DNA of 64,000 nucleotides from Cervus elaphus (taxonomy: Eukaryota; Chordata; Mammalia; Artiodactyla; Cervidae). The translations under genes were made by a program, and so were the position numbers. Where the stretch lies: the NCBI RefSeq assembly GCF_910594005.1, contig NC_057843.1:31965001-32029000 (forward strand). The letters are read 5' to 3'. Under the pieces are notes generated by a model that ran no database searches, was not told the DNA's origin, and saw nothing but the letters and a program-made list of their open reading frames with translations. Positions 47,735-58,828 of this stretch are shown piece after piece; within the stretch, counting starts at the first letter, position 1, and each line of letters starts with the position of its first letter.

Positions 47735-48216
47735 TCATTCATCTGTCGATGGACATCTAGGTTGTTTCCATGTTCTAGCTACTGTAAATTGTGCTACAAT
47801 GAACAATGGGATACATGTGTCTTTTTCAATTTTGGTTTTCTCACGGTATATGCCTTGGAGTGGGATTGCTGGGTCATATGGTGGTTTTATTCTTAGCTTT
47901 TTAAGGAATCTCCATACTGTCTTCCATAGTGGCTGTATCAATTTACATTCCCACCAACAGTGCAAGAGTGTTCTCTTTTCTCCCCACCCTCTCCAGCATT
48001 TATTGTCTGTAGACATTTTGATGATGGCTATTCTGACTAGTGTGAGGTGATATCTCATTGTGGTTTTGATTTGCATTTCTCTAATAGTGAGTGACGTTGA
48101 GCATCTTTTCATGTGTTTGTTAGACATCTGTGTGTCTTCTTTGGAGAAATATCTGTTTAGGTCTTTTTCCCACTTTTTGATTGGGTTGTTTGTTTTTCTG
48201 ACATGGAGTTGTATTT
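47735..48216 (-). pseudogene. L1 ORF2 C-terminal fragment
   Basis: The reverse frame encodes KKWEKDLNRYFSKEDTQMSN, then a cysteine segment CWRGWGEKRTLLHCWWEC in which the second Cys of the usual CX3C pair is Trp, and ends at QPRCPSTDE. The frame stays open into the adjoining LTR (to 48448), giving a chance LTR-L1 fusion of 237 codons. Compare the intact CWRGCG in 7114-7926. Confidence 0.85.
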
Positions 48217-48284
48217 TGTTGGGGTCCTTTAATGGACTGGAACCTTGTGGTACGGAGTCGACGATAAGAAAGTGAAAGAGAGAA

Positions 48285-48315
<31 letters not shown>

Positions 48316-48688
48316 CAAAAAAGACCCGGGGACCTAAGCTCTGGTGGAGCAAAGGTGCTTTAATGATTTTTCTATGAGTATATATAGGCTGCAGTACAAG
48401 AAACTTCTTTCGGGAATGATAGAGATCAGAAAACCAAATGTATAGCAACCGTTACCAAGGGAACAAGGGGTAACGTTAGTCACAAGGTCAGGAGACAATC
48501 TATATCTCAAGTAAGGGGAAGGAGATTAAACTGTTTTGTCCTAAGGAGAATGTTTACTAAAGGAGACTCATGCTTGCCTCACACAATGACCTCAGTCCCT
48601 GGGAGCAGCGTGCTGTTCCGCTTGAAGAGGGACAAAGGACTCATGAGAGACAGCACGTAGGAATCCTCCCGTCAAACATTCCCTGACA
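48217..48688 (-). mobile_element. Solo LTR, same family as 36377-36832, opposite orientation
   Basis: The plus strand starts TGTTGGGGTCC and ends CATTCCCTGACA, so the LTR lies on the minus strand. By eye it differs from the LTR at 36377-36832 at about 16 positions plus the length of the GA/CT microsatellite (48272-48316), roughly 3-4 percent. Flanks share TATTT (48212-48216 and 48689-48693). A TATA motif (48379-48386) and ATTAAA (48359-48364) occur on the minus strand. No internal retroviral sequence is present. Confidence 0.92.
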
Positions 48689-49268
48689 TATTTTGGAAAT
48701 TAATCCTTTGTCAGTTGTTTCATTTGCTATTATTTTCTCCCATTCTGAGGGCTGTCTTTTCACCATGCTTATAGTTTCCTTTGCTGTGCAAAAGCTTTTA
48801 AGTTTAGTCAAGTCTTACTTGTTTACTTTTGTTTTGATTTCCGTGACTCTAGGAGGTGGGTCATAGAGGAATTTGCTCTGATTTATGTCATCGATTGTCA
48901 TGCCTATGTTTTCCTCTAAGAGTTTTATAGTTTTTGGTCTTACATTTAGGTCTTTAATCCATTTTGAGTTTATCTTTGTGTATGGTGTTAGGAAGTGTTC
49001 TAATTTTATTTTTTACATGTAGCTGTCCAGTTTCCCCAGCACCATTTATTGACAATGCGTTGAGGCTGTCTCTGCCCACTTTGTATATTCTTATCTCCTT
49101 TGCCAAAAATAAGGAACCCATAGGTGTATGGGCCTATTTCTGGGCTTTCTATCTTGTTCCATTGGTCTATATTTCCATTTTTGTGCCAGAACCATATGTC
49201 TTGATGACTGTACTTTTGTAGGGTAATCTGAAGTCAGGAAGGTTGATTCCTCCAGCTCCACTCTTCTT

Positions 49269-49667
49269 TCACAAGACTGCTTTGGCTATTCGGGTTCTTT
49301 TGTGTTTCCATAAGTATTGTGAAATTTTTTGTTCTAGTTTTGTGAAAAATGCCATTGGTAATTTGATACAGATCACATTGAATGTCCTAAAGAAATCAAT
49401 GACATCCATCTCATCTAATGTATCATTTAAAATTTCTGTTTCCTTATTAATTTTCTCTTTTGATGATCTGTCCATTGGTGTGAGTGGGGTGTTAAAGTCT
49501 CCTACTATTATTATGTTACTGTCAATTTCTTCTTTTATATCTGTTAGTGTTTGTCTTATCTTTTGAGGTGCTCCTATGTTGGGTGCATAGATATTTACAA
49601 TTGTTGTGTCTTCCTCTTGGATTGATCCCTTGATTGTTATGTAGTATCCTTCCTTATCGCTTGTCAT
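49269..49667 (-). pseudogene. L1 endonuclease fused in frame to RT tail by deletion
   Basis: The 132-codon reverse frame runs through endonuclease sequence (TIVNIYAPNIGAPQ, then IIIVGDFNTPLTPMDRSS, containing the GDFN motif, and LNDTLDEMDVIDFFRTF). It continues without a break into the late RT region (LPMAFFTKLEQKISQYLWKH). In an intact L1 these parts are separated by more than 600 residues. The joint is near 49385-49395. An RT core is absent, so no activity is expected. Confidence 0.85.
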
Positions 49668-49712
49668 CTTCTTTATGTTAAGGTCTATTTTGTCTGATAG
49701 GAGAATTGGTAA

Positions 49713-49925
49713 TCATTTCTTTTGCTTCCCATTTGCATGGAATATATTTTTGCATCCTCTCACTTTCAGTCTATATGTGTCTTTAGGTCTGAAGTGGGTT
49801 TCTTGTAGACAGCATATATATGTGTCTATCTTGTGTATCCATTCAGCCAGCCTGTGCCTTTTGGTTGGAGCATTTAATCTATTTACATTTAAAGTAATTA
49901 TTGATATATATGTTCCCATGGCCAT
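49713..49925 (-). pseudogene. L1 ORF2 N-terminus
   Basis: The reverse frame begins MAMGTYISIITLNVNRLNAP and includes TYICCLQETHFRPKDTYRL, the ORF2 endonuclease start with its QETH block. It ends in a frameshift near 49713. Confidence 0.8.
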
Positions 49926-50199
49926 TTTCTTAATTGTTTGGTGTTGATTTTGTAGATCTTTATTCTTCTCTTGTATTTCTTGACTATATAAGTCCCTTTA
50001 ACATTTGTTGTAAAGCTAGCTTGGTGGCATTGGATCTCTTAACTTTTGCTTATCTGAAAAGCTTTTTATTTCTCCATCAATTTTGAATGAGATCCTTGCC
50101 AGGTACAGTAATCTTGGTTGTTGATTCTTCCCTTTCAGTACTTTAAATATATCCTACCATTCCTTTCTGGCCTGTAGAGTTTCTGCTGAAAGATTAGGT

Positions 50200-50800
50200 G
50201 TTAAACGTACTGGGTTTCCCTTGTATGTTACTTGTTGCTTCTCCCTTCCTGACTTTAATATTCTTTCTTTGTGTTTAGTCTTTGTTAGTTTGATTAGTAT
50301 GTGTCTTGGCATGTTTCTCCTTGGGTTTATCCTGTATGGGACTCTGTGCCTCTTGGACTTGATTGACTATTTCCTTTTCCATGTTGGAGAAATTTTCAAC
50401 TATAATCTCTTAAAATTTTTTCTCATTCCTTTTGTTTTTCTCTTCTTCTTCTGGGACCCTTAAAATTTGAACGTTGGTGCATTTGATATTGGCCCTGTGT
50501 CTCTGAAACTGTCCTCTGTTCTTTTCATCCTTTTTACATTATTCTGCTCTTCAGAAGTTATTTCCAACATTTTATCTTCCAGCTCACTGTTTTGTTCTTC
50601 TGCTTCAGATATTCTGCTATTGATTCCTTTTAGAATATTTTTAATTTAGGTAATTGTTTCATCTCTGTATGTTAATTCTTTAATTCTTCTAGGTCTTTGT
50701 TAGTTTACTCTTGCATTTTCTCCATTCTGTTTTCAAGGCTTTTTTGATCATCTTTAATATCATTATTCTGAATTATTTTTCAGGTAGTTTGCCTATTTCC
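50200..50800 (-). pseudogene. L1 ORF1 region, decayed
   Basis: The plus strand keeps the reverse complement of ORF1 landmarks: TGATTAGTATGTGTCTTGGC and CTTGGGTTTATCCTGTATGG (RNA-binding region), then CAACATTTTATCTTCCAGCT and TCTGCTTCAGATATTCTGCT (coiled coil). No minus-strand frame of significant length survives. Confidence 0.75.
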
Positions 50801-52034
50801 CCTTCTTTTTTTTTTTGTGGAGTTCTCTGTTTCTAGTTTGTTCCTTTATTTGTGTAGTATTTCTCTGCCTTTTCATTATTTTTTTAAACCTTATTGTGTT
50901 TGACGCCTCCCTTTCCCAGGTTCAAGGTTGAATCCTTTCATCCTTTTGGCTTCTGCCCTCCTAAGGTTGGTCCAGTGGTTTCTGTAAGCTTATAGGGTGA
51001 GATTTGTGCTGAGTTTTTGTTTGTTTGTTTTTCCTTTGATTGGCAAGGCTGAGTGAGGTGGTAATCCTGTCTGCTGATGATTGGGTTTGTATTTTCATTT
51101 TGTTTGTTGTTTAGATGAGGTGTCCTGCACAGGGTGCTACTGGTGGTTGGGTGATGCCAGGTCTTGTATTGAAGTGGTTTCCTTTGTGTGAGTTCTTACT
51201 ATTGATCCTCCCTAAGGTTAGTTCTCTGGTACTCTGGGGTCTTGGAGTTAGTTCCCCCACTCCAAAGGCTCAGGGCTTGATCTCTGGTCAGGAACAAAGA
51301 TTCCACAAGCGGTTTGTTATGGAAAAAAGTGATATTAAAGCAAACTCCCATGAACGAGAAACCAAAGATGAACCCCAGACAAATGGCCATTATAAAATCA
51401 GACAAATACTAATTAAAACAATGGAATATACACCTATACATGTACAGCATGAGCAAAGTCAAAAGAGTCCAATAAAAATACAGTAGATTGACCTGGCATA
51501 CAAAGGAAATAAAAAATTATATTTACCATTTAAGAACAAACCTAGCTAAAGCACAAACTGGAAAACAAAACTAAAACAAAGTGCCAAGTGGGGAATAAAG
51601 GAATGAAAACAACATAAAAAGTGTCCAAAAAAATAAAGTACACAGTCCACCTCACCCTCCTAGGATGCACTCCAATACTGTGCTGATATCTGGACCTGCT
51701 GTGGGTGCAGCTCAGATTCTAATCTGTTTCTACTCCTATGTGTTCTTGCCTCCAATGTCCACAACTATCAGACCTAGTGCATTTTCTTTCGTGGGAGCTC
51801 TCAGTGACATTTTATATATTCCATAGACACAGTCTGCCTAGTTAATTATGTGGATTTAATCTGCAGCTTGTACAGCTGGTGGGAAAGTTTGGGTCTCCTT
51901 CCTGGAGGACTTGGGTCTGCCCCAGTGAGGGCTAAGTATGGAGGTGGTGCAGCTGCTTGTGTTGCAGGGGTTCCTACAGCACGAGGTACTCAAGCGAGTT
52001 GGCGGCTAGGGCAGCAGGAAATATAGTGCTCTAG

Positions 52035-52165
52035 AAGGGTATGGCAACCAGTATTGGCCGATACACTCTAGTATTCTTGCCTGGAGCACCCCCTGAATAG
52101 AGAAGTCTGGCAGGCCATAATCCACAGGGTTGCAAATTGTTGGACATGACCAAAGTGACCCTGCA
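52035..52165 (+). mobile_element. Bov-tA/BOV-A fragment inside L1 5' UTR
   Basis: TCTAGTATTCTTGCCTGGAG, then CTGGCAGGCCATAATCCACA and GGGTTGCAAATTGTTGGACA match the middle and tail of a Bov-A monomer in plus orientation, opposite to the host L1. The tRNA-like head is missing. The first L1 (34217-44397) does not have it at this place. Confidence 0.75.
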
Positions 52166-53289
52166 TGCATAGATGCAAGACTTTTTTTTGCCTGTGGTAG
52201 ATCTTCCCCATTGATAGTTGAACATGGCTTAGAGAGTTGAAGGTGGCTCAGCTGCTCGGCTTGTGGAGACCTTAGTGGTGCCAAGTGTACGGGGACATGA
52301 ACTGCCTCTGCCACAGGAGTTATGGCACCATCAGTCTTTTCAAGCCTCTTGTAGCTGGCGATCAGAAGGCCTCTTTGCGCAGTCTTTCTACATAGCTCTG
52401 CCCATGCAGGCCCTTAGAGGGCTCCCTTGCCTGGGGTCCTTCTCTTGTTCAGTGGGCCAGACACATAGAGGGGCCCCGCTGTTGGGGTCCTACTCTGTAG
52501 ATCAGGCACTTAAAGGGGTATCCTGGGTTGGGTCCTACTCTAGTTTGGGCATCAGTCATTTAAAAGAGCACCCTGGGTGGTGTCCTAGTCTGTAGTTCAG
52601 TGGGTCAGGTGTTTGATGGGCCAGCCTCTCTATTGTTCAGCTGCCATTGCTGGCTTGAGGGGAGAGAGGCTATTGTGATGACTCCACTGCCTATACATGA
52701 CTCAGCAGTATCGCCTTGCTTCCCTGGCTGCCTGGCTTTCCTTCACAGGCATTTCCCACCACAATCTCCTCCCTCACCTCCCCTCGACATGTCCTGCTGC
52801 AGTTAACAGCAGCCATCGCCCTGGGGTTGCTCCACAATCCCTAAACTCCTGCTCCCAGCTACCGTGATTTCTAGGAGACCTGCCTACCTATCTGGGGTAT
52901 ATATGGCTGTGGCAAGGACTGTCTGATTCTCATTCCATTTAAGCTGCCACATATCAGCTATTCCACTCTCAGCCTTAAATGCTTCTCCTCTGACTCAGAC
53001 AATTGCCCTGATGTGGGGATTGGACGCTTGCTTCAGTTCCCCCACCCGCTGAAGGCAGGTCCAGTTTTACTAACACTCCTGTTTTCCCCCAATTCCTTCA
53101 TCCTACTGAGTTTTGCGTGGTTCTGTATATTCTTTTCTGCTGGTCAGGTACTCCTGCCTGCTCTCAGCTGGTGTCCTGAATGCACTTCTGTGTCTGAAGG
53201 TGTATTCCTGATGTATCCATGGAGAGAAGAATGTAGTCCATGTCCACCTACTCCTCCACCATCTTGTTCTCCCCCCAGAAATTTATTTT

Positions 53290-54433
53290 ATTAATCTCCT
53301 TTAAATTTCTCATACTCTCTAATTATTATTTTATAATTATTGTTAAAAATATAAGAGGGATTGCTATACTCTCCAAAGAAGTGGAAATATATATAATATA
53401 TATGTATTATATATATAATATAATGTATGATATTATTCTATATATATGTATATAGAATGTGAAGAAAGTGTGAAATTACAGGATAGAGTTGGAGAAAATT
53501 GCAAGCAATTCTCTGTATGTGTGGAGAAAATAGTAAGTGGAGTAAACTGACTAGGTAGATATCATAAATGAAAGGTCTTGAGAGTTCTGGAATTTGACCT
53601 CAACCCAAAAGCCATAGGTAACCATGAAAAAATGTTAATGACATAAAAAGAGTAACAAATATTTTATTAGAGTATGGCAATGTATGTTTACATTTAATAT
53701 CTATATCTTGGAAGGCTCTATGCATGTCATACATTCAAAAGATATTTATTATTTGCTACACATAGATGGAATGAAGAAAAAGACAAGTGTGATCACTTTT
53801 GTGGAAGTTGGTTTTTCAAGTCGAAAGATAGAGTATAAGCCCATAAACAAATGAAATATATACTCTTTTGTAATGATAAAAACTGACACAGAGAATCTAA
53901 AACAGAGAACATGAATGCAGAGCAACTAGAACAATAAATAGAACTGTTAGCAAAGATCTAGCAAGACAATAGAGCCAAGAGGAGGTGAAGGAGGGAGTCA
54001 AGAAATGTCACAAATAGCATCCCATGAAGGGAAGAGTAAGATGCCAGTTACATTATGATGGTGTCTGCTTGCTGACCATGAAGGAGAACATAGAGATCAG
54101 TTTGGCAAGACTGTGGTAACTGACACGGAGAGTGAGGAAAGGTGAAGTAATGAGGTGGCAAAGACCATAATAAAAACTCAGAGCCATTGTAATTACTTTG
54201 ATGTGTACTTAGTGTGATGATGAAAGCTGTTAGTTTTGAATAGAGGAAATCATGAGAGTGATTTGTTCTATTACATTGAAAATTGTTGTGTTGTGGAAAC
54301 AATTGGATAGATAGTCTACAGTAGACAGAAGATAAAAACTTTCTTTTCTTCCTGTAAATTTTCTCTCAGGCAATAGATGTTTACCCACTGTCCACTCTAA
54401 GACCTTCTTATTTGGGACCATATAGAATTAAAC
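53290..54433. other. AT microsatellite and unassigned DNA
   Basis: 53385-53457 is a TA-rich microsatellite (ATATATAATATATATGTATT and related). The rest has no recognised gene; 53940-54300 has the composition of an old DNA transposon or LTR relic but no firm match. Confidence 0.5.
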
Positions 54434-54578
54434 AGAGATGGTTGGATGGCATCACCGATGCAATGAATATGAATTTGGGCAAACTCCAGAAGACGGTGAG
54501 GGACAGGGAGGCCTGGCATGCTGAGGTCCATGGGGTTGCTAAGAGTCGGGCACGACTGGGCAACTGAACAACAACAAA
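54434..54578 (+). mobile_element. BovB 3' end, extremely truncated
   Basis: GATGGTTGGATGGCATCACC to GGGCAACTGAACAACAACAA is the final 145 bp of BovB. An 8-bp duplication AATTAAAC flanks it (54426-54433 and 54579-54586). It sits at the start of an older L1. Confidence 0.9.
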
Positions 54579-55500
54579 AATTAAACCCAGAATATGATCT
54601 AGTAATCACACTTTAAGGTACATATCCAGGGGAAACAAAATGCATATCTCAAAGAGCTATCTGTATTCCAATGTTTACCGCAGCACTATTCACAGTAACT
54701 GGGCTTTCCTAGTGGCTCAGCAGTAAATAATCTGCCTCCAGTGCAGCAGACGTGGATTGAGGGTTCAATCCTGTGTAGGAAGATACCCTAGGGTAGGAAA
54801 TGGCAACTCACTCCATTATTCTTGCCTGAGAAATTCCATGGACAGAGGCGCCAAGAGGGCTAAAAGTCCATGGAGTCACAAGGGTTGGACATGCCTTAGT
54901 GACTAAGCGACAACCACCATTCACATTAGCCAAGATATCAAAGCAACTGAAGTGCCCAATGACAGATACTTGGACAAAGAAAATATTGTTCTTACATGCA
55001 ATGGAATATTATTGAACTTTTAAAATAAAGTCCCACCATTTGCAACAGCAAAGCTGAATTTGGAGGACATTATGACAACTGAAATAAGACAGACATAGTA
55101 GGGCAAATACTAGAGAATCTGAGAAATCTAAAATAGTCAACTCATAGAAGCAGAGTAAAATGGAGGTTACTAGGATCTGGGGAGAAGGAAAATGGGAGTG
55201 TTATTCATACATTCATAATGTATGAATTATGCAAGATGAATAAGTCCTAGAAATCTATTATATAGCATACAATCTGTAGTTGATAATATTGGGTTTAATA
55301 CTTAAACAATTGCCTGGAATGCAGATCTTGTGTTAAACATTCTCACCATATAAATATAGGAAACTTTTGAAAATGCTAGATAAGTTTATGACACTAATTA
55401 TGGTAATGGATTTATGTATGTATACATTAAGCATCAAATTGTATACATTCAAAATGTACAGCTTTTTGTTGTCAATCATATTTCAATAAAGTATTTTTAG
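54579..55500 (+). mobile_element. Older L1 3' end, split by a SINE
   Basis: The end of ORF2 (AGTAATCACACTTTAAGGTA, then CCAATGTTTACCGCAGCACT, resuming after the SINE with CATTAGCCAAGATATCAAAG) is followed by the 3' UTR and the terminus TCATATTTCAATAAAGTATT. Plus orientation. No open frame survives. Confidence 0.85.
54700..54914 (+). mobile_element. Bov-tA SINE nested in L1
   Basis: The head GGGCTTTCCTAGTGGCTCAG and tail ACATGCCTTAGTGACTAAGC are clear. Diverged 16-bp duplications CACTATTCACAGTAAC (54684-54699) and CACCATTCACATTAGC (54915-54930) are partly host L1 sequence, which confirms the insertion point. Confidence 0.92.
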
Positions 55501-56199
55501 ATAGAAATAAAGAATCAATCCTTGGTCTTTATTAGGTAAGTTTTGGGTTTTTAACTCAAATTAACTCATTCTCATGAGAATTCTGTTTTATTATGTAATT
55601 CATTAAGAATAAGGGTTAGAGTTTCCTAAAATGACCAAGGCTAAAATAATACATTGGAGAATGAGAATTGGTAGATGTTGTGTTTATTTTATATGAACAT
55701 TTATTCTCAGTTAAATGACAATAAACCAACAAGCACTCTTAAAATACATAGAAAGAAGTTTACTAATTGTTACATTATATGTTTTCCTGAATTTGTGTTG
55801 CTGGTAGTAGGAAAATTAACATTGGACTTCCACTTCAAACAAGATAGACCTGTATCTCCTTGATCCTAGTCACTAGGCAATACTATAAATCTGGTAATAA
55901 TGTAAGAGACAATGGCACTGAGAGATATGGATGATAGCAGGCTGAGCTGACAGGAGAGACCAAACTACACGAAGCAAACTGGTCCACGAGCCTGTTTAGT
56001 ATCACTTCAATGTCAGGTGGAATCCAGTTAGAGTCATAGTATGGGAAGCCTCTTTATTCCTGTAGGACAAGACTCCTGATTGCTCAGAGACATCTGGCAG
56101 GATGTAGGGCACTGATATGAGGTCTCAACACACTCTACACACAGACATATCAGACAGCTCCTAGCCTAGAGAAACATTTTCCATCCCCTCAGGCCATGC
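55501..56199. other. Unassigned DNA
   Basis: No gene recognised. 55950-56199 may belong to the 5' UTR of the L1M that follows, but I cannot place it firmly. Confidence 0.45.
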
Positions 56200-57450
56200 C
56201 TGGGAGACTCAGAGGTACAAGATAAATCAATCAGACTAGAATAACACCACAAAGTCCTCAATATTAAACTGTCATTGGAACCACAGCCCAGAAAATTAAG
56301 CTAAGACCCAAGTGCCGAACCTAATCAGGGTCACAGACTCTGCTAACATAACAGACAAAATCCTAACATAATAGACAAAAAGTTCAGGTTACAATCACCT
56401 ATCATATCAAGAACCAAACAACATATCTTAAATGAGAAAAGACATTTAACTGATGCCAATATTGAGATATATTTGAAGGTAGATTTAACTGACAAGGAGT
56501 TTAAAGCAGCCATCATTAAAAAAAAAAAGCTTCAACAATTGAATACAGTTTTCTTGAAACAAATGAAAACAATAGAAAATCTTAGCAATATAATGTGTTA
56601 TAAAAAAAGACACAAATGGTTATTATAGATGTGAATAATTCAATAACAGAATACAACACACATTGGATGGACTCTAGTACAGATATCAGAAGAGAGAATT
56701 AGTGAACTTAAGGGAAGAACAATATTCAGAAAATCTAAACAACAGAGAAGAAAAGGAGTCAAAGAATAACAAGAGCCTCAGATATCATGGATCATTATAG
56801 AAGTTCCAAGATTTGTATCACAGAAGTCTCAGAGGAGAGGAAAAAGCGATTTGCATTGAAAGAGTATGTGAAAAGATAATGTCTGAGACTTCTAAAATTT
56901 TGGAAAAGACACAAGTTTACAGATCCATGCAGCTGAGTGAACACAAACAGTATAGTTCCAAAGAACTCCACCTCAAGATATATCAAAAGCCAACTTAGAA
57001 AAGAAAAAAATAAAAAGATAAATAAACTGGAAGCAGAGCGAGGTTATTCATTATCATTAATAAGAATGCCAATTCAAATAACCACAGATTTACCATTTGA
57101 AACCATGGAGGTGAGAAGAAAGTGGTGAAAGAAAGTAATTGTCAATAGTGAATTTTATAATTCACAAAGTGAAAAGTGGTAGTTGCTCAGTTATGTCCAA
57201 CTCTGCAACCCCATGGACTCCCCTGCAAGGCTCCTCTGTCCATGGAATTTCCAGGCCGGAATACTGGAGTGGGTAGCTGTTCCCTTCTCCAGGCTATCTT
57301 CCCAACCCAGGGATTGAACCCAGGTCTCCCACAATGCAGGTGGATTCTTTATCCCCTGAGCCACCAGAGAAGCCCGTAGCTCACAAAACTATTATCCAAA
57401 CATGCAGGGGAAATTAGGAGTCTCAGATAAAAGAAAGTTAATGTCAACCC
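56200..57450 (+). mobile_element. Old L1M/HAL1-type 5' UTR and ORF1
   Basis: The order of blocks follows L1M ORF1: AACTGATGCCAATATTGAGA, AAGGAGTTTAAAGCAGCCAT, GAATTAGTGAACTTAAGGGA, AGAGTCTCAG-type repeats, then GAACTCCACCTCAAGATATA and ACCATGGAGGTGAGAAGAAA. It continues after a Bov-tA with CATGCAGGGGAAATTAGG and CAGATAAAAGAAAG. Frame 56813-56998 retains ORF1 pieces (LRGEEKAICIERVCEKIMSE). Decayed and inactive. Confidence 0.75.
57169..57380 (-). mobile_element. Bov-tA SINE nested in L1M ORF1
   Basis: The plus strand starts GTGAAAAGTGGTAGTTGCTC and ends with the reverse-complemented tRNA-like head GAGCCACCAGAGAAGCCC. Repeats TCACAAA (57162-57168 and 57381-57387) flank it. Confidence 0.92.
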
Positions 57451-58671
57451 AACAAATTTATTTTGACATTGTGAGTCATCAATGATTTGAAACTGAAATA
57501 AATAAATACTGCAGTTTTTAATCTTTTGAAGTATTGCTTTTCTTTTTCTAATCATTTTAAATAACATGGGAAAGTTAAAACATTTTTCTTTGAGTACAAG
57601 TGTTTGCCAAATTTGCATTTATGTGTAATTATATTTTTGTTACTGTTTGTAACTAATTCATAGAGCCATATATTGTGCATAAAAATAACTATGTAAATCA
57701 AAGAAAAATTTTATAAGAAACACAAACATATTCAAGTTTATAAGGCTTTTGGGAGAAATAGTAAACTTAAGTAGATTATGAATATATGTTTTACATTTGT
57801 AGACATTCTATAAGCTCAAGAGAATTCAGAGATATTTTCTCAGTTGCTGAAGAATCCTCACAGCACTCTGAAGTAAAATTGCCAATATCACCACGGCAAG
57901 GAGGATTGCCTAACATTAAGAATTTGAACTTTATCTTAGCCAGATCAGGCTGACCTAAATTCTAGCTTTAACACTTCCTAGCCTGAATAATTTTACATAA
58001 TGAATTTAATTTGTTTCATAATTTCCTTAATTGAAAATGAGAAAAAAATTATTCTCTTTGTAGATAATATAACAAGTGGCAACTCATATAAATGTGTGCT
58101 AAACACATGGTCTGGTGTATTTCAGATATCTAAAATGTATTAATAAACAATAAACACATAAGGAAACCTGGTATCAGAAAGGTTACCTGACTTGCTCAAT
58201 CAGGATAAAAAAGTGACATAATTGGTATGAATACAAAATCGCAAATTTTTAAAGCTCTTTTCAAATCTAAGAAAAGTGGAAATGATCATTTATTTTCAAA
58301 CAAATAACAATTTTATGAAAGCCTCTTTGAAACCAGTTATTGAGCAAATATAAAATAAGCCTATGTTAGCCATCTGTGCATCACAAAAAATTGCAGGGTT
58401 CCTTAGGGAGAGAGATGTTGCTTAATAGTGTTGGATAAATTTATAAGTGAACAAATGAATATGTTGCTTTTTATATTAGTAAATGCAGTTCTTCTTCTTC
58501 ATGGAGAATCTTTTTTTTTTTTTTTTCCCCATGGAGAATCTTATGGATAAAAACAAACACTTGTCTCTTTATTATACACTACTTGAAAGTAAGTAAGTAA
58601 AATGCTGTGCCCAAATTCACACTGAATAAAAGTAAATACAATTCTACAATGTAGTCAATTTTTCATAGTGC
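57451..58671. other. Unassigned DNA with MIR-like traces
   Basis: 57945-58155 weakly follows a plus MIR (CCTAAATTCTAGCTTTAACA, then TTTCCTTAATTGAAAATGAG). 58155-58260 weakly follows a reverse MIR. No gene is seen. The T-rich insertion at 58500-58542 is described separately. Confidence 0.45.
58500..58542 (-). mobile_element. Poly(T) insertion flanked by direct repeats
   Basis: The 13-bp sequence CATGGAGAATCTT occurs at 58500-58512 and 58530-58542. Between the copies are only T residues and CCC. On the minus strand this is an A tail with a few Gs bounded by a target duplication. The implied nick TCTT/AT resembles the L1 endonuclease preference TTTT/AA. It could be an L1-machinery insertion truncated to its tail. 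Confidence 0.65.
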
Positions 58672-58828
58672 TTCAGTTCAGTTCAGTTCAGCCACTCAGT
58701 CGTGTCTGACTCTTTGTGATCCCATGAATCACAGCACGCCAGGCCTCCCTGTCCATCACAAACTCCTGCAGTTTACTCAAACTCATGCCCATTGAGTCGG
58801 TGATGTCATCCAGCCATCTCATCCTCTG

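Larger units (their letters stand above)
47213..53277 (-). mobile_element. L1 with intact 5' end, internal deletion and target duplication
   Basis: The reverse-strand L1 has its 3' tail at 47213 and its 5' end at 53277 (CCTCCACCATCTTGTTCTCC, then a C run, reverse complement of the bovine L1 start). Imperfect 12-bp duplications flank it: GAAATTCATTTT (47201-47212) and GAAATTTATTTT (53278-53289). Near 49390 the sequence jumps from the late RT region to the endonuclease, losing roughly 2 kb. A solo LTR interrupts ORF2 at 48217-48688. ORF1 (about 50200-50800) is badly broken. It is inactive. Confidence 0.92.

Noticed and set aside
36377..48688. A provirus bounded by two LTRs
   Set aside because: The LTRs are in opposite orientation, each has its own target duplication, and the DNA between them is L1 and BovB with no retroviral genes.
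53385..53457. Origin or regulatory AT-rich element
   Set aside because: It looks like an ordinary TA microsatellite; nothing else supports a function.
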